From NCBI GenBank assembly GCA_031552735.1, contig JAVBMF010000074.1:1-31390 (forward strand): a stretch of 31,390 nucleotides of DNA. Direction: 5' to 3'. This document shows, one piece after another, positions 6,195-12,607 of this stretch. Numbering within the stretch: the first letter of the stretch is position 1; each line of letters opens with the position of its first letter. Position numbers and translations under genes: made by a program. The notes beneath the pieces are model-generated. The model saw only the letters and a list, made by a program, of their open reading frames with translations, was not told where the DNA came from and did not search any database. The DNA is from JAVBUY01 sp031552735. GTDB lineage: Bacteria > Bacillota > Clostridia > Christensenellales > Aristaeellaceae.

Positions 6195-7563
6195 ACGTAT
6201 ACCCATGCGCTTGCGGGACGAGCACGAGCGCGCGAAGAATTTTGACGAAGTGGCGCTGGGCTACAATGCGGAGGAAGCCGCGTGCGAGGCAGCGCGCTGC
6301 CTGCAATGCAAGAATCCGCTGTGCGTGGCAGGCTGCCCGGTCGGCGTGCGCATCCCGGAGTTTATCGCGCACATCACGCGCGGCGACATGGCGGCAGCGG
6401 TGGACACCATCCGCCAGACCAACAGCCTGCCCGCCGTGTGCGGCCGCGTATGCCCGCAGGAGAATCAGTGCGAGCGGCGCTGTGTGCTGGCCAAGCGCGG
6501 ACAGCCGATCGCCATCGGGCGCCTGGAACGCTACAGCGCCGACTGGTATCTGAACCAAGCGTGCGATGCGCCGCCGCCCACGCCGGACAAAGCCAAGGTG
6601 GCGGTGGTCGGCGCGGGCCCGGCGGGACTGACCTGCGCGGGCGAGCTGGCGCGGCTGGGCTATCGCGTCACGGTATTTGAGGCGCTGCACAAGGCGGGCG
6701 GCGTGCTGGTGTACGGCATTCCAGAGTTCCGCCTGCCCAAGGCGCTGGTGGCCGCCGAGGTCACGCAGTTGGAAAAAATGGGCGTGGACATCCGACTGAA
6801 TACGGTAGTCGGGCGCACGGTGCGCATCGACGAGCTGCTGGGCAAGCAGGGATACAAGGCGGTATTTATCGGCAGCGGCGCGGGGCTGCCGCAATTCATG
6901 GGTGTGCCGGGCGAGGACTTGAACGGCGTGTATTCCGCCAATGAGTTCCTCACGCGCATCAACCTGATGGGCGCGTACAAACCCGATAGCTTGACGCCGG
7001 TCAAACGCGGCAAGCAGGTGATCGTGGTGGGCGGCGGCAATGTCGCCATGGACGCGGCGCGCAGCGCGCTGCGATTGGGCGCGCAGGTGACGGTGGTCTA
7101 CCGCCGCACATTCGACGAAATGCCCGCGCGCCGGGAAGAGATCGAGCACGCGCGCGAGGAAGGCGTGCGGTTCCAGATGCTGACCGCGCCGGTGGCGGTG
7201 CTGGGGCATGACGGCTGGGTGCGCGCGCTGTGCTGCCAGCGCATGACGCTCGGCGAGCCGGACGCGTCCGGACGCCGCAGCCCTGTGGGCATCCCCGACG
7301 CGTTGGACGAGATCGACTGCGATCAGGTGATCGTCGCGATTGGCACGTCGCCCAACCCACTGATCAAGGACACCACCGATGGTCTGCAAGTCAACGCGCG
7401 CGGCTGTCTGGTGGTGCGCGAGGATCAGATGACCACGCGCGAAGGTGTGTACGCCGGCGGCGACATCACCACCGGCGCGGCTACCGTTATCCTCGCGATG
7501 GGCGCGGGCAGGCAGGCTGCGCAGAGCATCGACCAATTCATTCGCGGCAAGGAGGAGAGCTGA
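6184..7563 (+). CDS. nfnB: Ferredoxin-NADP+ oxidoreductase subunit beta, NfnB / GltA-like glutamate synthase small-subunit family
   Basis: 459 residues. The N-terminal domain binds two [4Fe-4S] clusters: Cys39, 42, 47, 51 (ARCLQCKNPLCVAGCPVG) and Cys86, 90, 96, 100 (CGRVCPQENQCERRC). The FAD Rossmann motif VVGAGPAGLT is at 141-150, a second nucleotide motif VVGGGNVAMDAARSA at 281-295, and the family tail GGDITTGAATVILAMGAGR lies near the end. By itself this could be named glutamate synthase small subunit (gltA). No glutamate synthase large subunit is present, and the gene overlaps nfnA, so the NADPH-binding subunit of NfnAB is the better reading. The enzyme is cytoplasmic and balances ferredoxin, NADH and NADPH pools in anaerobes. 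Confidence 0.88.
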   Translation: MASERIPMRLRDEHERAKNFDEVALGYNAEEAACEAARCLQCKNPLCVAGCPVGVRIPEFIAHITRGDMAAAVDTIRQTNSLPAVCGRVCPQENQCERRCVLAKRGQPIAIGRLERYSADWYLNQACDAPPPTPDKAKVAVVGAGPAGLTCAGELARLGYRVTVFEALHKAGGVLVYGIPEFRLPKALVAAEVTQLEKMGVDIRLNTVVGRTVRIDELLGKQGYKAVFIGSGAGLPQFMGVPGEDLNGVYSANEFLTRINLMGAYKPDSLTPVKRGKQVIVVGGGNVAMDAARSALRLGAQVTVVYRRTFDEMPARREEIEHAREEGVRFQMLTAPVAVLGHDGWVRALCCQRMTLGEPDASGRRSPVGIPDALDEIDCDQVIVAIGTSPNPLIKDTTDGLQVNARGCLVVREDQMTTREGVYAGGDITTGAATVILAMGAGRQAAQSIDQFIRGKEES

Positions 7564-7564
7564 T

Positions 7565-8836
7565 ATGGCGCTGTTTGTGGATCATGTGCGCATCACCTGC
7601 CGCGCGGGCAACGGCGGCAACGGCGCGGTTTCCTTTCACCGGGAGAAGTTTGTGCAAAACGGCGGGCCGGACGGCGGCGATGGCGGACGCGGCGGCGATG
7701 TGGTGCTGATTGCCTCCGACAGTATGCACACGCTGATGGACTTTCGCTACAAGACCAAGTATACCGCCGACTCGGGCGAGAACGGCGCGAGCCGCTTCTG
7801 CAACGGAAAAAGCGGACAACCATTGACTATCGAGGTGCCGGTGGGTACCACCGTGCGCGATGTGCAAACCGGAAAGCTGGTCGCCGATATGCACGAGGCG
7901 GGCAAACGGCACATCCTGCTGCACGGCGGGCGCGGCGGCTGGGGCAACAGCCACTTCGCCACCTCTACGCGGCAAGCGCCGAATTTCTCCAAGCCGGGGC
8001 AAAAGTGCGATGTGCGCGAGTTTGAGCTGGAGCTCAAGTCCATCGCCGACGTCGGACTGGTCGGCTACCCCAATGTGGGCAAGAGCACCATTCTGTCCGT
8101 GGTCACCGCCGCGCGGCCCAAGATCGCCAACTATCACTTCACCACGCTGACGCCCAACCTGGGTATCGTGCGCAAGGACGGCATGGACTTTGTCATCGCC
8201 GATATCCCCGGTCTGGTCGAGGGTGCCAGCGAGGGCATCGGCCTTGGCCACGCGTTCCTGCGCCATGTGGAGCGCACGCGGCTGCTCGTGCATGTGCTGG
8301 ACATCGCGGGCAGCGAGGGACGCGATCCGCTGCTGGATTTTGAGAACATCAATCAAGAGCTGGAGAAGTATGGCGCGCTGGCCGAGCGACCGCAGATTGT
8401 CGCCGCCAACAAGATGGATTTGCCGGAGGGCGCGGATAACCTGAAGCGATTGGAGAACCTGTTGACGGGAACCGATATCCCGATCTACCCGGTATCGGCG
8501 GCGACGCATCAGGGCTTTGACGCACTGCTGCGCGGTATCGCGGCAAAATTGGCCGCGCTGCCGCCCACCCAGGTGTTTGCGGAGGAGCAGCAGTCCATCG
8601 AGGAGGGCAGGGACTTCGAAAGCTTCACGGTGCGCAAACACAACGATCAGTATATCGTCGAGGGCCCGGGTATGGATCGCCTGCTCGGCTCGGTTAACTT
8701 CGACGATTATGACTCGATGAACTGGTTCCACCGCACGCTGCGCCGCATGGGCGTCATTGACGCACTGCGCGAAAAGGGCGCGCAGGAGGGCGACACCGTG
8801 GCGATAGAGGACATGGAATTTGACTTTGTGGAATGA
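7565..8836 (+). CDS. obgE: GTPase ObgE/CgtA
   Basis: 423 residues, normal for a Firmicutes Obg with the C-terminal OCT domain. The N-terminal Gly-rich Obg fold (1-158) includes GNGGNGAVSFHREKF and GGPDGGDGGRGGDV. The G domain has G1 GYPNVGKS (167-174), switch Thr around 193, G3 DIPG (213-216), G4 NKMD (282-285) and G5 SAA (311-313). The OCT domain covers roughly 340-423, with the late sequence YDSMNWFHRTLRRMGV. Obg acts in 50S assembly and stress/sporulation control. The ATG lies one base after the nfnB stop, with GGAGAGC as RBS; longer in-frame upstream readings overlap nfnB. The usual rplU-rpmA neighbours are absent; yhbY follows. Confidence 0.96.
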   Translation: MALFVDHVRITCRAGNGGNGAVSFHREKFVQNGGPDGGDGGRGGDVVLIASDSMHTLMDFRYKTKYTADSGENGASRFCNGKSGQPLTIEVPVGTTVRDVQTGKLVADMHEAGKRHILLHGGRGGWGNSHFATSTRQAPNFSKPGQKCDVREFELELKSIADVGLVGYPNVGKSTILSVVTAARPKIANYHFTTLTPNLGIVRKDGMDFVIADIPGLVEGASEGIGLGHAFLRHVERTRLLVHVLDIAGSEGRDPLLDFENINQELEKYGALAERPQIVAANKMDLPEGADNLKRLENLLTGTDIPIYPVSAATHQGFDALLRGIAAKLAALPPTQVFAEEQQSIEEGRDFESFTVRKHNDQYIVEGPGMDRLLGSVNFDDYDSMNWFHRTLRRMGVIDALREKGAQEGDTVAIEDMEFDFVE

Positions 8837-8849
8837 GAAAGGAAAGCAC

Positions 8850-9134
8850 ATGACAAGCAAAGAAAGAGCGGTGCTGCGCGGCGCCGCCAACACAATGGAG
8901 CCCATTTTGCATATCGGCAAGGACGGCGTGACCGACAACGTGGTGCAGCAGGCGTGGGAAGCGCTGGGCGCGCGCGAGCTGATCAAGGGCGCGGTGCTGG
9001 ACAACAGCGGACTGACCGCCCGGGAGGTGCTGGAGGTGCTGTGCGAGCGCACACACGCCCAGCCGGTTCAAAGCATTGGCAGCAAGTTCGTACTATATCG
9101 GCGCGCGGACAAAAACAGCAAATATGGCATTTAG
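8850..9134 (+). CDS. yhbY: YhbY-family RNA-binding protein (CRM domain)
   Basis: 94 residues that are essentially one CRS1-YhbY (CRM) domain, an RNA-binding fold linked to 50S ribosome precursors. Typical elements are the N-terminal LRGAAN, the PILHIGKDGVTDNVV segment with its GKDG loop (residues about 26-32), ARELIKGAVLDN and the closing SKFVLYRR. It starts 13 bases after obgE with GAAAGGAAAG as RBS; an in-frame start inside obgE lacks a site. Pairing with obgE fits a common role in large-subunit maturation. Confidence 0.9.
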   Translation: MTSKERAVLRGAANTMEPILHIGKDGVTDNVVQQAWEALGARELIKGAVLDNSGLTAREVLEVLCERTHAQPVQSIGSKFVLYRRADKNSKYGI

Positions 9135-9167
9135 TGCGTTTTGCAACACACCCGAATCCAAGCAATA

Positions 9168-9200
9168 AAAAACAGGGGACAAGCCGTCCTCTGTTTTTTT
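9168..9200 (+). terminator. Bidirectional terminator between yhbY and abrB
   Basis: AAAAACAGGGGAC (9168-9180) pairs with GTCCTCTGTTTTT (9186-9198), one G-T pair, five-base loop, and T-runs on both strands. It should end nfnA-yhbY transcription and also abrB transcription from the other side. Confidence 0.88.
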
Positions 9201-9228
9201 CTTTGTTTTGGTGCGGGCGCTAATGTCC

Positions 9229-9474
9229 TCAGGACATGCTCGCCAGTTCTTTCAGACAATTACGGCAAATCATCTTGCCTTTATGCATCACGACGTTTTG
9301 CGCGTCTTCGCAGAAGATGCACGCCGGATGGTACTTCTTCAGAATGATGTGATCGCCCTCAACAAATATCTCTAAGGTGTCCTTGACCGCGATATCCATT
9401 GTGCGCCGTAACTCGATCGGTACGACAATACGGCCCAGTTCATCTACCTTTCGTACAACCCCTGTCGACTTCAT
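9229..9474 (-). CDS. abrB: AbrB-family transition-state regulator with C-terminal CxxC pair
   Basis: 81 residues. The N-terminal 50 residues are a SpoVT/AbrB swapped-hairpin DNA-binding domain nearly identical in pattern to Bacillus AbrB: STGVVRKVDELGRIVVPIEL, then RRTMDIAVKDTLEI and IILKKYHP. The C-terminal part differs from Bacillus AbrB and carries Cys52-x2-Cys55 and Cys70-x2-Cys73, probably a small zinc-binding knuckle as is common in clostridial AbrB. AbrB-type proteins repress post-exponential and sporulation genes and are themselves repressed by Spo0A. RBS TTGGAGGGG precedes the start. The gene has its own promoter with Spo0A-box-like sites and diverges from spmA-spmB. Confidence 0.9.
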   Translation of the reverse strand: MKSTGVVRKVDELGRIVVPIELRRTMDIAVKDTLEIFVEGDHIILKKYHPACIFCEDAQNVVMHKGKMICRNCLKELASMS

Positions 9475-9509
9475 CTACACCCCTCCAATTGTTATAAACC
9501 ATCGCTATT

Positions 9510-9526
9510 ATCGACAATTTTTGACA
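9510..9526 (-). promoter_or_regulatory. Candidate Spo0A (0A) boxes downstream of the abrB start
   Basis: On the minus strand, TGTCAAA (complement of 9520-9526) and TGTCGAT (complement of 9510-9516) each match the 0A box TGTCGAA at six of seven positions. The second continues TAATAGCGA, similar to the tandem 0A boxes of Bacillus subtilis abrB, which also lie just downstream of the start. This is inference from similarity. Confidence 0.5.
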
Positions 9527-9531
9527 CGAAT

Positions 9532-9560
9532 ATTTTACATTTTTTCGTTAAAGTTGTCAA
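9532..9560 (-). promoter_or_regulatory. Sigma-A promoter of abrB
   Basis: Read on the minus strand: TTGACA (complement of 9555-9560), a 17-base spacer, TAAAAT (complement of 9532-9537). The predicted start is near 9525. Confidence 0.8.
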
Positions 9561-9628
9561 GCCCTGCCTGACAATTTTTCGACGAACAAACATATATTTT
9601 TTATAGCGCTTTTTTGGGGGGATTGTCC

Positions 9629-10204
9629 ATGATGCACGGGGTATGGTCACTGATTTTGCTTGTTGGCGTGTGTTTTGCCTGCGCGACCGGTGCGGATGCC
9701 ACACGGACACTGCTGGACGCGGCGCAGGACGCGGTGTCCTTGTGCATCCGTTTGGCCGGGGGATTCGCGTTTTGGAGCGGGATGATTGCCATCTTGGAAG
9801 AAGGCGGTGCGCTTAAAGGACTGGCGCGGGCGCTGAAAGTGCCGTTTGCCTGGCTGTTTCCCGGCGTTGCGCCGGACGGCGAGGCGGGGCAGGCAATGGT
9901 GACCAATCTGGCCGCCAACATGCTTGGCCTGGGCAATGCCGCCACGCCGATGGGTTTAGCCGCGATGCGTCAGCTCGGAGAGCAGACCCGGGGCGACGCC
10001 GCTACCGACGCGATGTGCATGTTTCTGGTGATCAATGCCAGCTCCATCCAGCTGTTTCCCAGCAGCGTGATCGCGTTGCGCGCGGCATCCGGGTCAGTTG
10101 CGTCGGCGTCGATTGTGCTGCCCACCCTCGTCGCCACGGCGGTGTCCACATTGGTGGGCGTCGCGGTATGCAGGCTGCTCGCCCGGAGGAAAGAATATGC
10201 GTGA
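9629..10204 (+). CDS. spmA: Spore maturation protein SpmA
   Basis: 191 residues, a polytopic membrane protein of the nucleoside-recognition (Gate) family. Bacillus SpmA is needed for spore-core dehydration. Visible are an N-terminal membrane helix, a segment IRLAGGFAFWSGMIAILEEGG, the conserved MVTNLAANMLGLGNAATPMGL (around 95-115) and NASSIQLFPSSVIALR. The ATG at 9629 (followed by a second ATG) sits 8 bases after a run of six G that acts as RBS; an earlier in-frame TTG falls within that run. The coding region overlaps spmB by 8 bases. In Bacillus the pair is under SigE; here a CATATATT at 9591-9598 could be a SigE-like -10, but I see no firm -35. Confidence 0.92.
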   Translation: MMHGVWSLILLVGVCFACATGADATRTLLDAAQDAVSLCIRLAGGFAFWSGMIAILEEGGALKGLARALKVPFAWLFPGVAPDGEAGQAMVTNLAANMLGLGNAATPMGLAAMRQLGEQTRGDAATDAMCMFLVINASSIQLFPSSVIALRAASGSVASASIVLPTLVATAVSTLVGVAVCRLLARRKEYA

Positions 10205-10712
10205 CATATCAAGCTATCTGGTGCCAGCGCTGGTGGCGGCGACGGTATTGTTTGGGTTGATCCGGCGCGTGCCGGTGTATGACGCCTTTGTGCGCGGCGC
10301 CAAACGCGGGCTTGCGTCCGCGCGGGATATCCTGCCGTTTCTGGTGGCGATGCTGCCCGCGCTGGCGCTGCTGTCGGCATCCGGCGCGCTGGGCTATCTG
10401 ACGCGCGCATTGTCGCCGCTGTTCGCGTGGGTGGGCATTCCAGAGCAGACAATGCCGCTGATGCTGCTGCGGCCACTGTCCGGTTCTGCGGCGCTGGCCA
10501 TGCTGGAGCGTACGCTGGCGGCGGTTGGCCCAGACAGTTATGCCGGGCGCGCCGCATCGGCAATGATGGGCTCTAGCGAAACCATCTTCTATACCGTCGC
10601 GCTGTATCTGGGCGCGGCGGGAGTTCGCCGATCGCGCCACGCGATTCCGGCGGCACTGGCAGCGTGGCTGATGGGCAGCATCGCGGCGGCCTGGGCGTGC
10701 CGGTTGTTTTGA
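10197..10712 (+). CDS. spmB: Spore maturation protein SpmB
   Basis: 171 residues, the partner of SpmA, with the same Gate-family membrane fold. Recognisable segments are the N-terminal SSYLVPALVAATVLFGLIRR, then PVYDAFVRGAKRGL, ILPFLVAMLPALALLSASGA, PLMLLRPLSGSAAL and the late MMGSSETIFYTVALYLGA. The start overlaps the end of spmA (GGAGGAAAG as RBS), which supports coupled synthesis of a heteromeric membrane complex in the forespore or mother cell membrane. No terminator is visible after it; the comB promoter follows at once. Confidence 0.92.
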   Translation: MRDISSYLVPALVAATVLFGLIRRVPVYDAFVRGAKRGLASARDILPFLVAMLPALALLSASGALGYLTRALSPLFAWVGIPEQTMPLMLLRPLSGSAALAMLERTLAAVGPDSYAGRAASAMMGSSETIFYTVALYLGAAGVRRSRHAIPAALAAWLMGSIAAAWACRLF

Positions 10713-10733
10713 ATACAGCTTGTGTGGTATGAT
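10704..10733 (+). promoter_or_regulatory. Candidate promoter of comB
   Basis: TTGTTT (10704-10709), 18 bases, TATGAT (10728-10733) preceded by TGG (extended -10). The -35 overlaps the end of spmB. RBS AAGGGGAGAG lies ahead of the ATG at 10760. Confidence 0.55.
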
Positions 10734-10759
10734 GTGGCATACAGGAAAGGGGAGAGACC

Positions 10760-11482
10760 ATGTACATCCGCACCGCACTAACGCTGCGCAACCTGACCGA
10801 GGACATGCTGTCCGGCGCGACCGCTGTGGTCATCGACGCGCTGCGCATGACCACCACCGCGATCACCGCCATCCAGAACGGCTGCGCGGGCATCCTGGCG
10901 GTAGAAACCGTGGAGGAGGCGCGGCGCGTGGCCGCCCGCTTTCCTGATGCGCTGCTGTGCGGCGAGCGCGAGGGCGTGAAGCAGGACGGGTTTCATTTGG
11001 GCAACTCCCCGCTGGAATTTACCGAACAGGCGGTGCGCGGCAAGCGGCTGATCTGCACCACAACCAACGGCACACGCGCTATTTTGGCGGCGGACAAGGC
11101 AGAAGTGGTGTTGCTGGCGTCGTTTTGCAACGCGCGGGCAATATCAAAACTGGCGGTTACTGTGCGCAACCTGACGCTGATTTGTGCCGGAAACAGCGAT
11201 GCGCTGTCGATGGAGGATGTGCTGGCTGCCGGGGCGGTGATTGCGCGGTTGAACGAACAAGGGTTGGCGGAGGACATGGATGACGCGTCGAAGGTCGCGT
11301 TTCGGCTATACCAGGGTACCAGCGGCGATCTGTTTGGCGCGCTGGCCGATACGCGGCACACCGGCTTTTTGCTGGTGCTGGATCGCATCAATCAGAGCGA
11401 CGACGTGCGTTACTGCTTGAAGGAAGACACCTGCGACGTGGTGCCGGTCGTCCATGACGGCTGGATTACGCGCGATGCGTGA
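10760..11482 (+). CDS. comB: 2-phosphosulfolactate phosphatase family protein (ComB)
   Basis: 240 residues. ComB hydrolyses 2-phosphosulfolactate to sulfolactate, a step of coenzyme M synthesis in methanogens and of sulfolactate formation in some spore-forming bacteria. Family motifs are in order: VVIDALRMTTT (23-33), CGEREG (67-72), LGNSPLEF (80-87), CTTTNGTRA (99-107), a CAGN segment followed by EDVLAAG, and the C-terminal LDRINQSDDVRYCL. No ComA (phosphosulfolactate synthase) or ComC gene is in the window. The gene follows spmAB directly and is followed by an rRNA methyltransferase gene, overlapping it or spaced by 7 bases depending on that start. The reaction is a family assignment; the true substrate here is unproven. 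Confidence 0.86.
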   Translation: MYIRTALTLRNLTEDMLSGATAVVIDALRMTTTAITAIQNGCAGILAVETVEEARRVAARFPDALLCGEREGVKQDGFHLGNSPLEFTEQAVRGKRLICTTTNGTRAILAADKAEVVLLASFCNARAISKLAVTVRNLTLICAGNSDALSMEDVLAAGAVIARLNEQGLAEDMDDASKVAFRLYQGTSGDLFGALADTRHTGFLLVLDRINQSDDVRYCLKEDTCDVVPVVHDGWITRDA

Positions 11483-11489
11483 GGCGAGT

Positions 11490-12311
11490 ATGCGCGAAGA
11501 ATATGAGCGGTTACTGCGCTGCCCGGTCTGCGGCGAGCCGATGGCGCGGCAGGGTTGCGCGCTGGCCTGTGAGCACCGCCACAGCTATGATGTCGCGCGG
11601 CAGGGGTACGTCAACTTCCTGACACGACCGGTGGACGCGCACTATGATGCGGCGCTGTTCGCTGCCCGCGCAGAGGTCTGCCGCTTGGGGTTGTTCGATG
11701 CGCTGATCGACGCGGTGGCAGCGCATCTGCCCGATGCGGTCAGCAGCCTCCTGGACATTGGCTGCGGCGAGGGCTCGCACCTGGCGGTGATCGCAAAGCG
11801 ACTGGTGGCGCGTGGTGAAACACCCCTGTGCGCGGGCATCGATCTGTCAAAAGACGGCATCCGCTTGGCCGCGCGGCGCAGCCCGGAGTTGCTGTGGTGC
11901 GTCGCCGATATGACGCGCCTGCCGTTTGCCGAGGGTGCGTTTGCCGCGCTGCTCAACATCCTCTCGCCGATCCACTATGCCGAGGCGCATCGTGTGCTGG
12001 CGACGGGCGGCGTGCTGATCAAGGCGGTGCCCGGGCCGGACTACCTGCGCGAATTGCGCGAGGTGTTTTTTGAGGACGCGCCTGACTACGCCAACGACCG
12101 CACCATCGCGCACTTTGCCGAGCGGTTCGGGCTGGCCAATCAGGTGGCCGTGCGCAGCCGGGTCGCGATCCCACAGGCACACATCGCCGACCTGATCCGC
12201 ATGACGCCGCTGGGCTGGCGCGCGCCGGACGAGGCGATCGAGCGGCTCACCGGCCTGCAAGAACTGACCGTGACCGCCGATTTCACGCTGCTGATCGGCC
12301 AAAAGCATTGA
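11490..12311 (+). CDS. rlmA: RlmA-like 23S rRNA (guanine-N1) methyltransferase
   Basis: 273 residues from the ATG at 11490. An N-terminal zinc knuckle has Cys11, Cys14, Cys27 and His31 (CPVC, then CEHRH) with the same spacing as the zinc ligands of E. coli RlmA, followed by SYDVARQGYVNFL. The class I methyltransferase domain has LLDIGCGEGSH as the SAM motif, GIDLSKDGIRLAARRSP, the motif IV-like region LLNILSP and an RlmA-like insert with KAVPGPDYLRELREV. It should methylate G745/G748 of helix 35 of 23S rRNA; the II type (G748) is usual in Gram-positives. An in-frame ATG at 11475 overlapping the comB stop is an alternative start; 11490 has GAGGCGAG nearby. The stop codon lies inside the metG promoter. 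Confidence 0.86.
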   Translation: MREEYERLLRCPVCGEPMARQGCALACEHRHSYDVARQGYVNFLTRPVDAHYDAALFAARAEVCRLGLFDALIDAVAAHLPDAVSSLLDIGCGEGSHLAVIAKRLVARGETPLCAGIDLSKDGIRLAARRSPELLWCVADMTRLPFAEGAFAALLNILSPIHYAEAHRVLATGGVLIKAVPGPDYLRELREVFFEDAPDYANDRTIAHFAERFGLANQVAVRSRVAIPQAHIADLIRMTPLGWRAPDEAIERLTGLQELTVTADFTLLIGQKH

Positions 12312-12336
12312 CAAGCCTTGCTTGGTACAATATACT
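12308..12336 (+). promoter_or_regulatory. Promoter of metG
   Basis: TTGACA (12308-12313), a 17-base spacer, TATACT (12331-12336). The -35 contains the stop codon of the preceding gene. Transcription would start near 12343, at the beginning of the T-box leader. Confidence 0.8.
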
Positions 12337-12339
12337 AGG

Positions 12340-12578
12340 GAACGACCGCGAAGAAGGAAAGAGTACGCGACACGCAGCATCCGAAAGAGAGCCGGGCAGG
12401 GTGAAAGCCGGCGATGCGAGCGGCGCGGAACATGGCTCCGGAGCGGCCGCGCTGAACGCGAAAGCCTCAGGCGCGGCGGGCGATCCCGATACAGATCACG
12501 CGAGGCGCGAGAAGTCGCGCGAAGCAGGGTGGTACCACGGAAGCATTCCGTCCCTCGGTTTATCGAGGGACGGTTTTT
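12340..12578 (+). promoter_or_regulatory. T-box riboswitch (tRNA-Met specific) of metG
   Basis: The defining T-box sequence AAGCAGGGTGGTACCACGG is at 12522-12540, and it contains the GGTG bulge that pairs with the acceptor end of uncharged tRNA. Stem I features precede it (GAAAGAGAGCCGGGCAGGG and GTGAAAGCCGGC). The likely specifier is the ATG at 12432-12434 in GAACATGGCTCC, matching Met. A strong terminator (CCGTCCCTCG 12548-12557 paired with CGAGGGACGG 12564-12573, then five T) follows the T-box. The competing antiterminator would form between the T-box bases and the 5' arm of the terminator. Uncharged tRNA-Met should therefore raise metG expression. Confidence 0.93.
12548..12578 (+). terminator. 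T-box terminator of metG
   Basis: Ten-base perfect stem (12548-12557 with 12564-12573), loop GTTTAT and five T. It is the off-state of the T-box switch. Confidence 0.9.
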
Positions 12579-12607
12579 CATTCCAATACAATACAGGAGG
12601 AATCCCC

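Noticed and set aside
5992..9052. Two minus-strand open frames of about 500 residues opposite nfnB and obgE
   Set aside because: They are complements of well-recognised conserved genes with third-position GC bias; composition (His, Arg, Ala, Gln-rich) and lack of RBS are typical of shadow frames.
12308..12607. N-terminal extension of MetG encoded in the T-box region
   Set aside because: The region is a complete T-box with terminator, and MetG homology begins at the ATG at 12608, which has an AGGAGG site.
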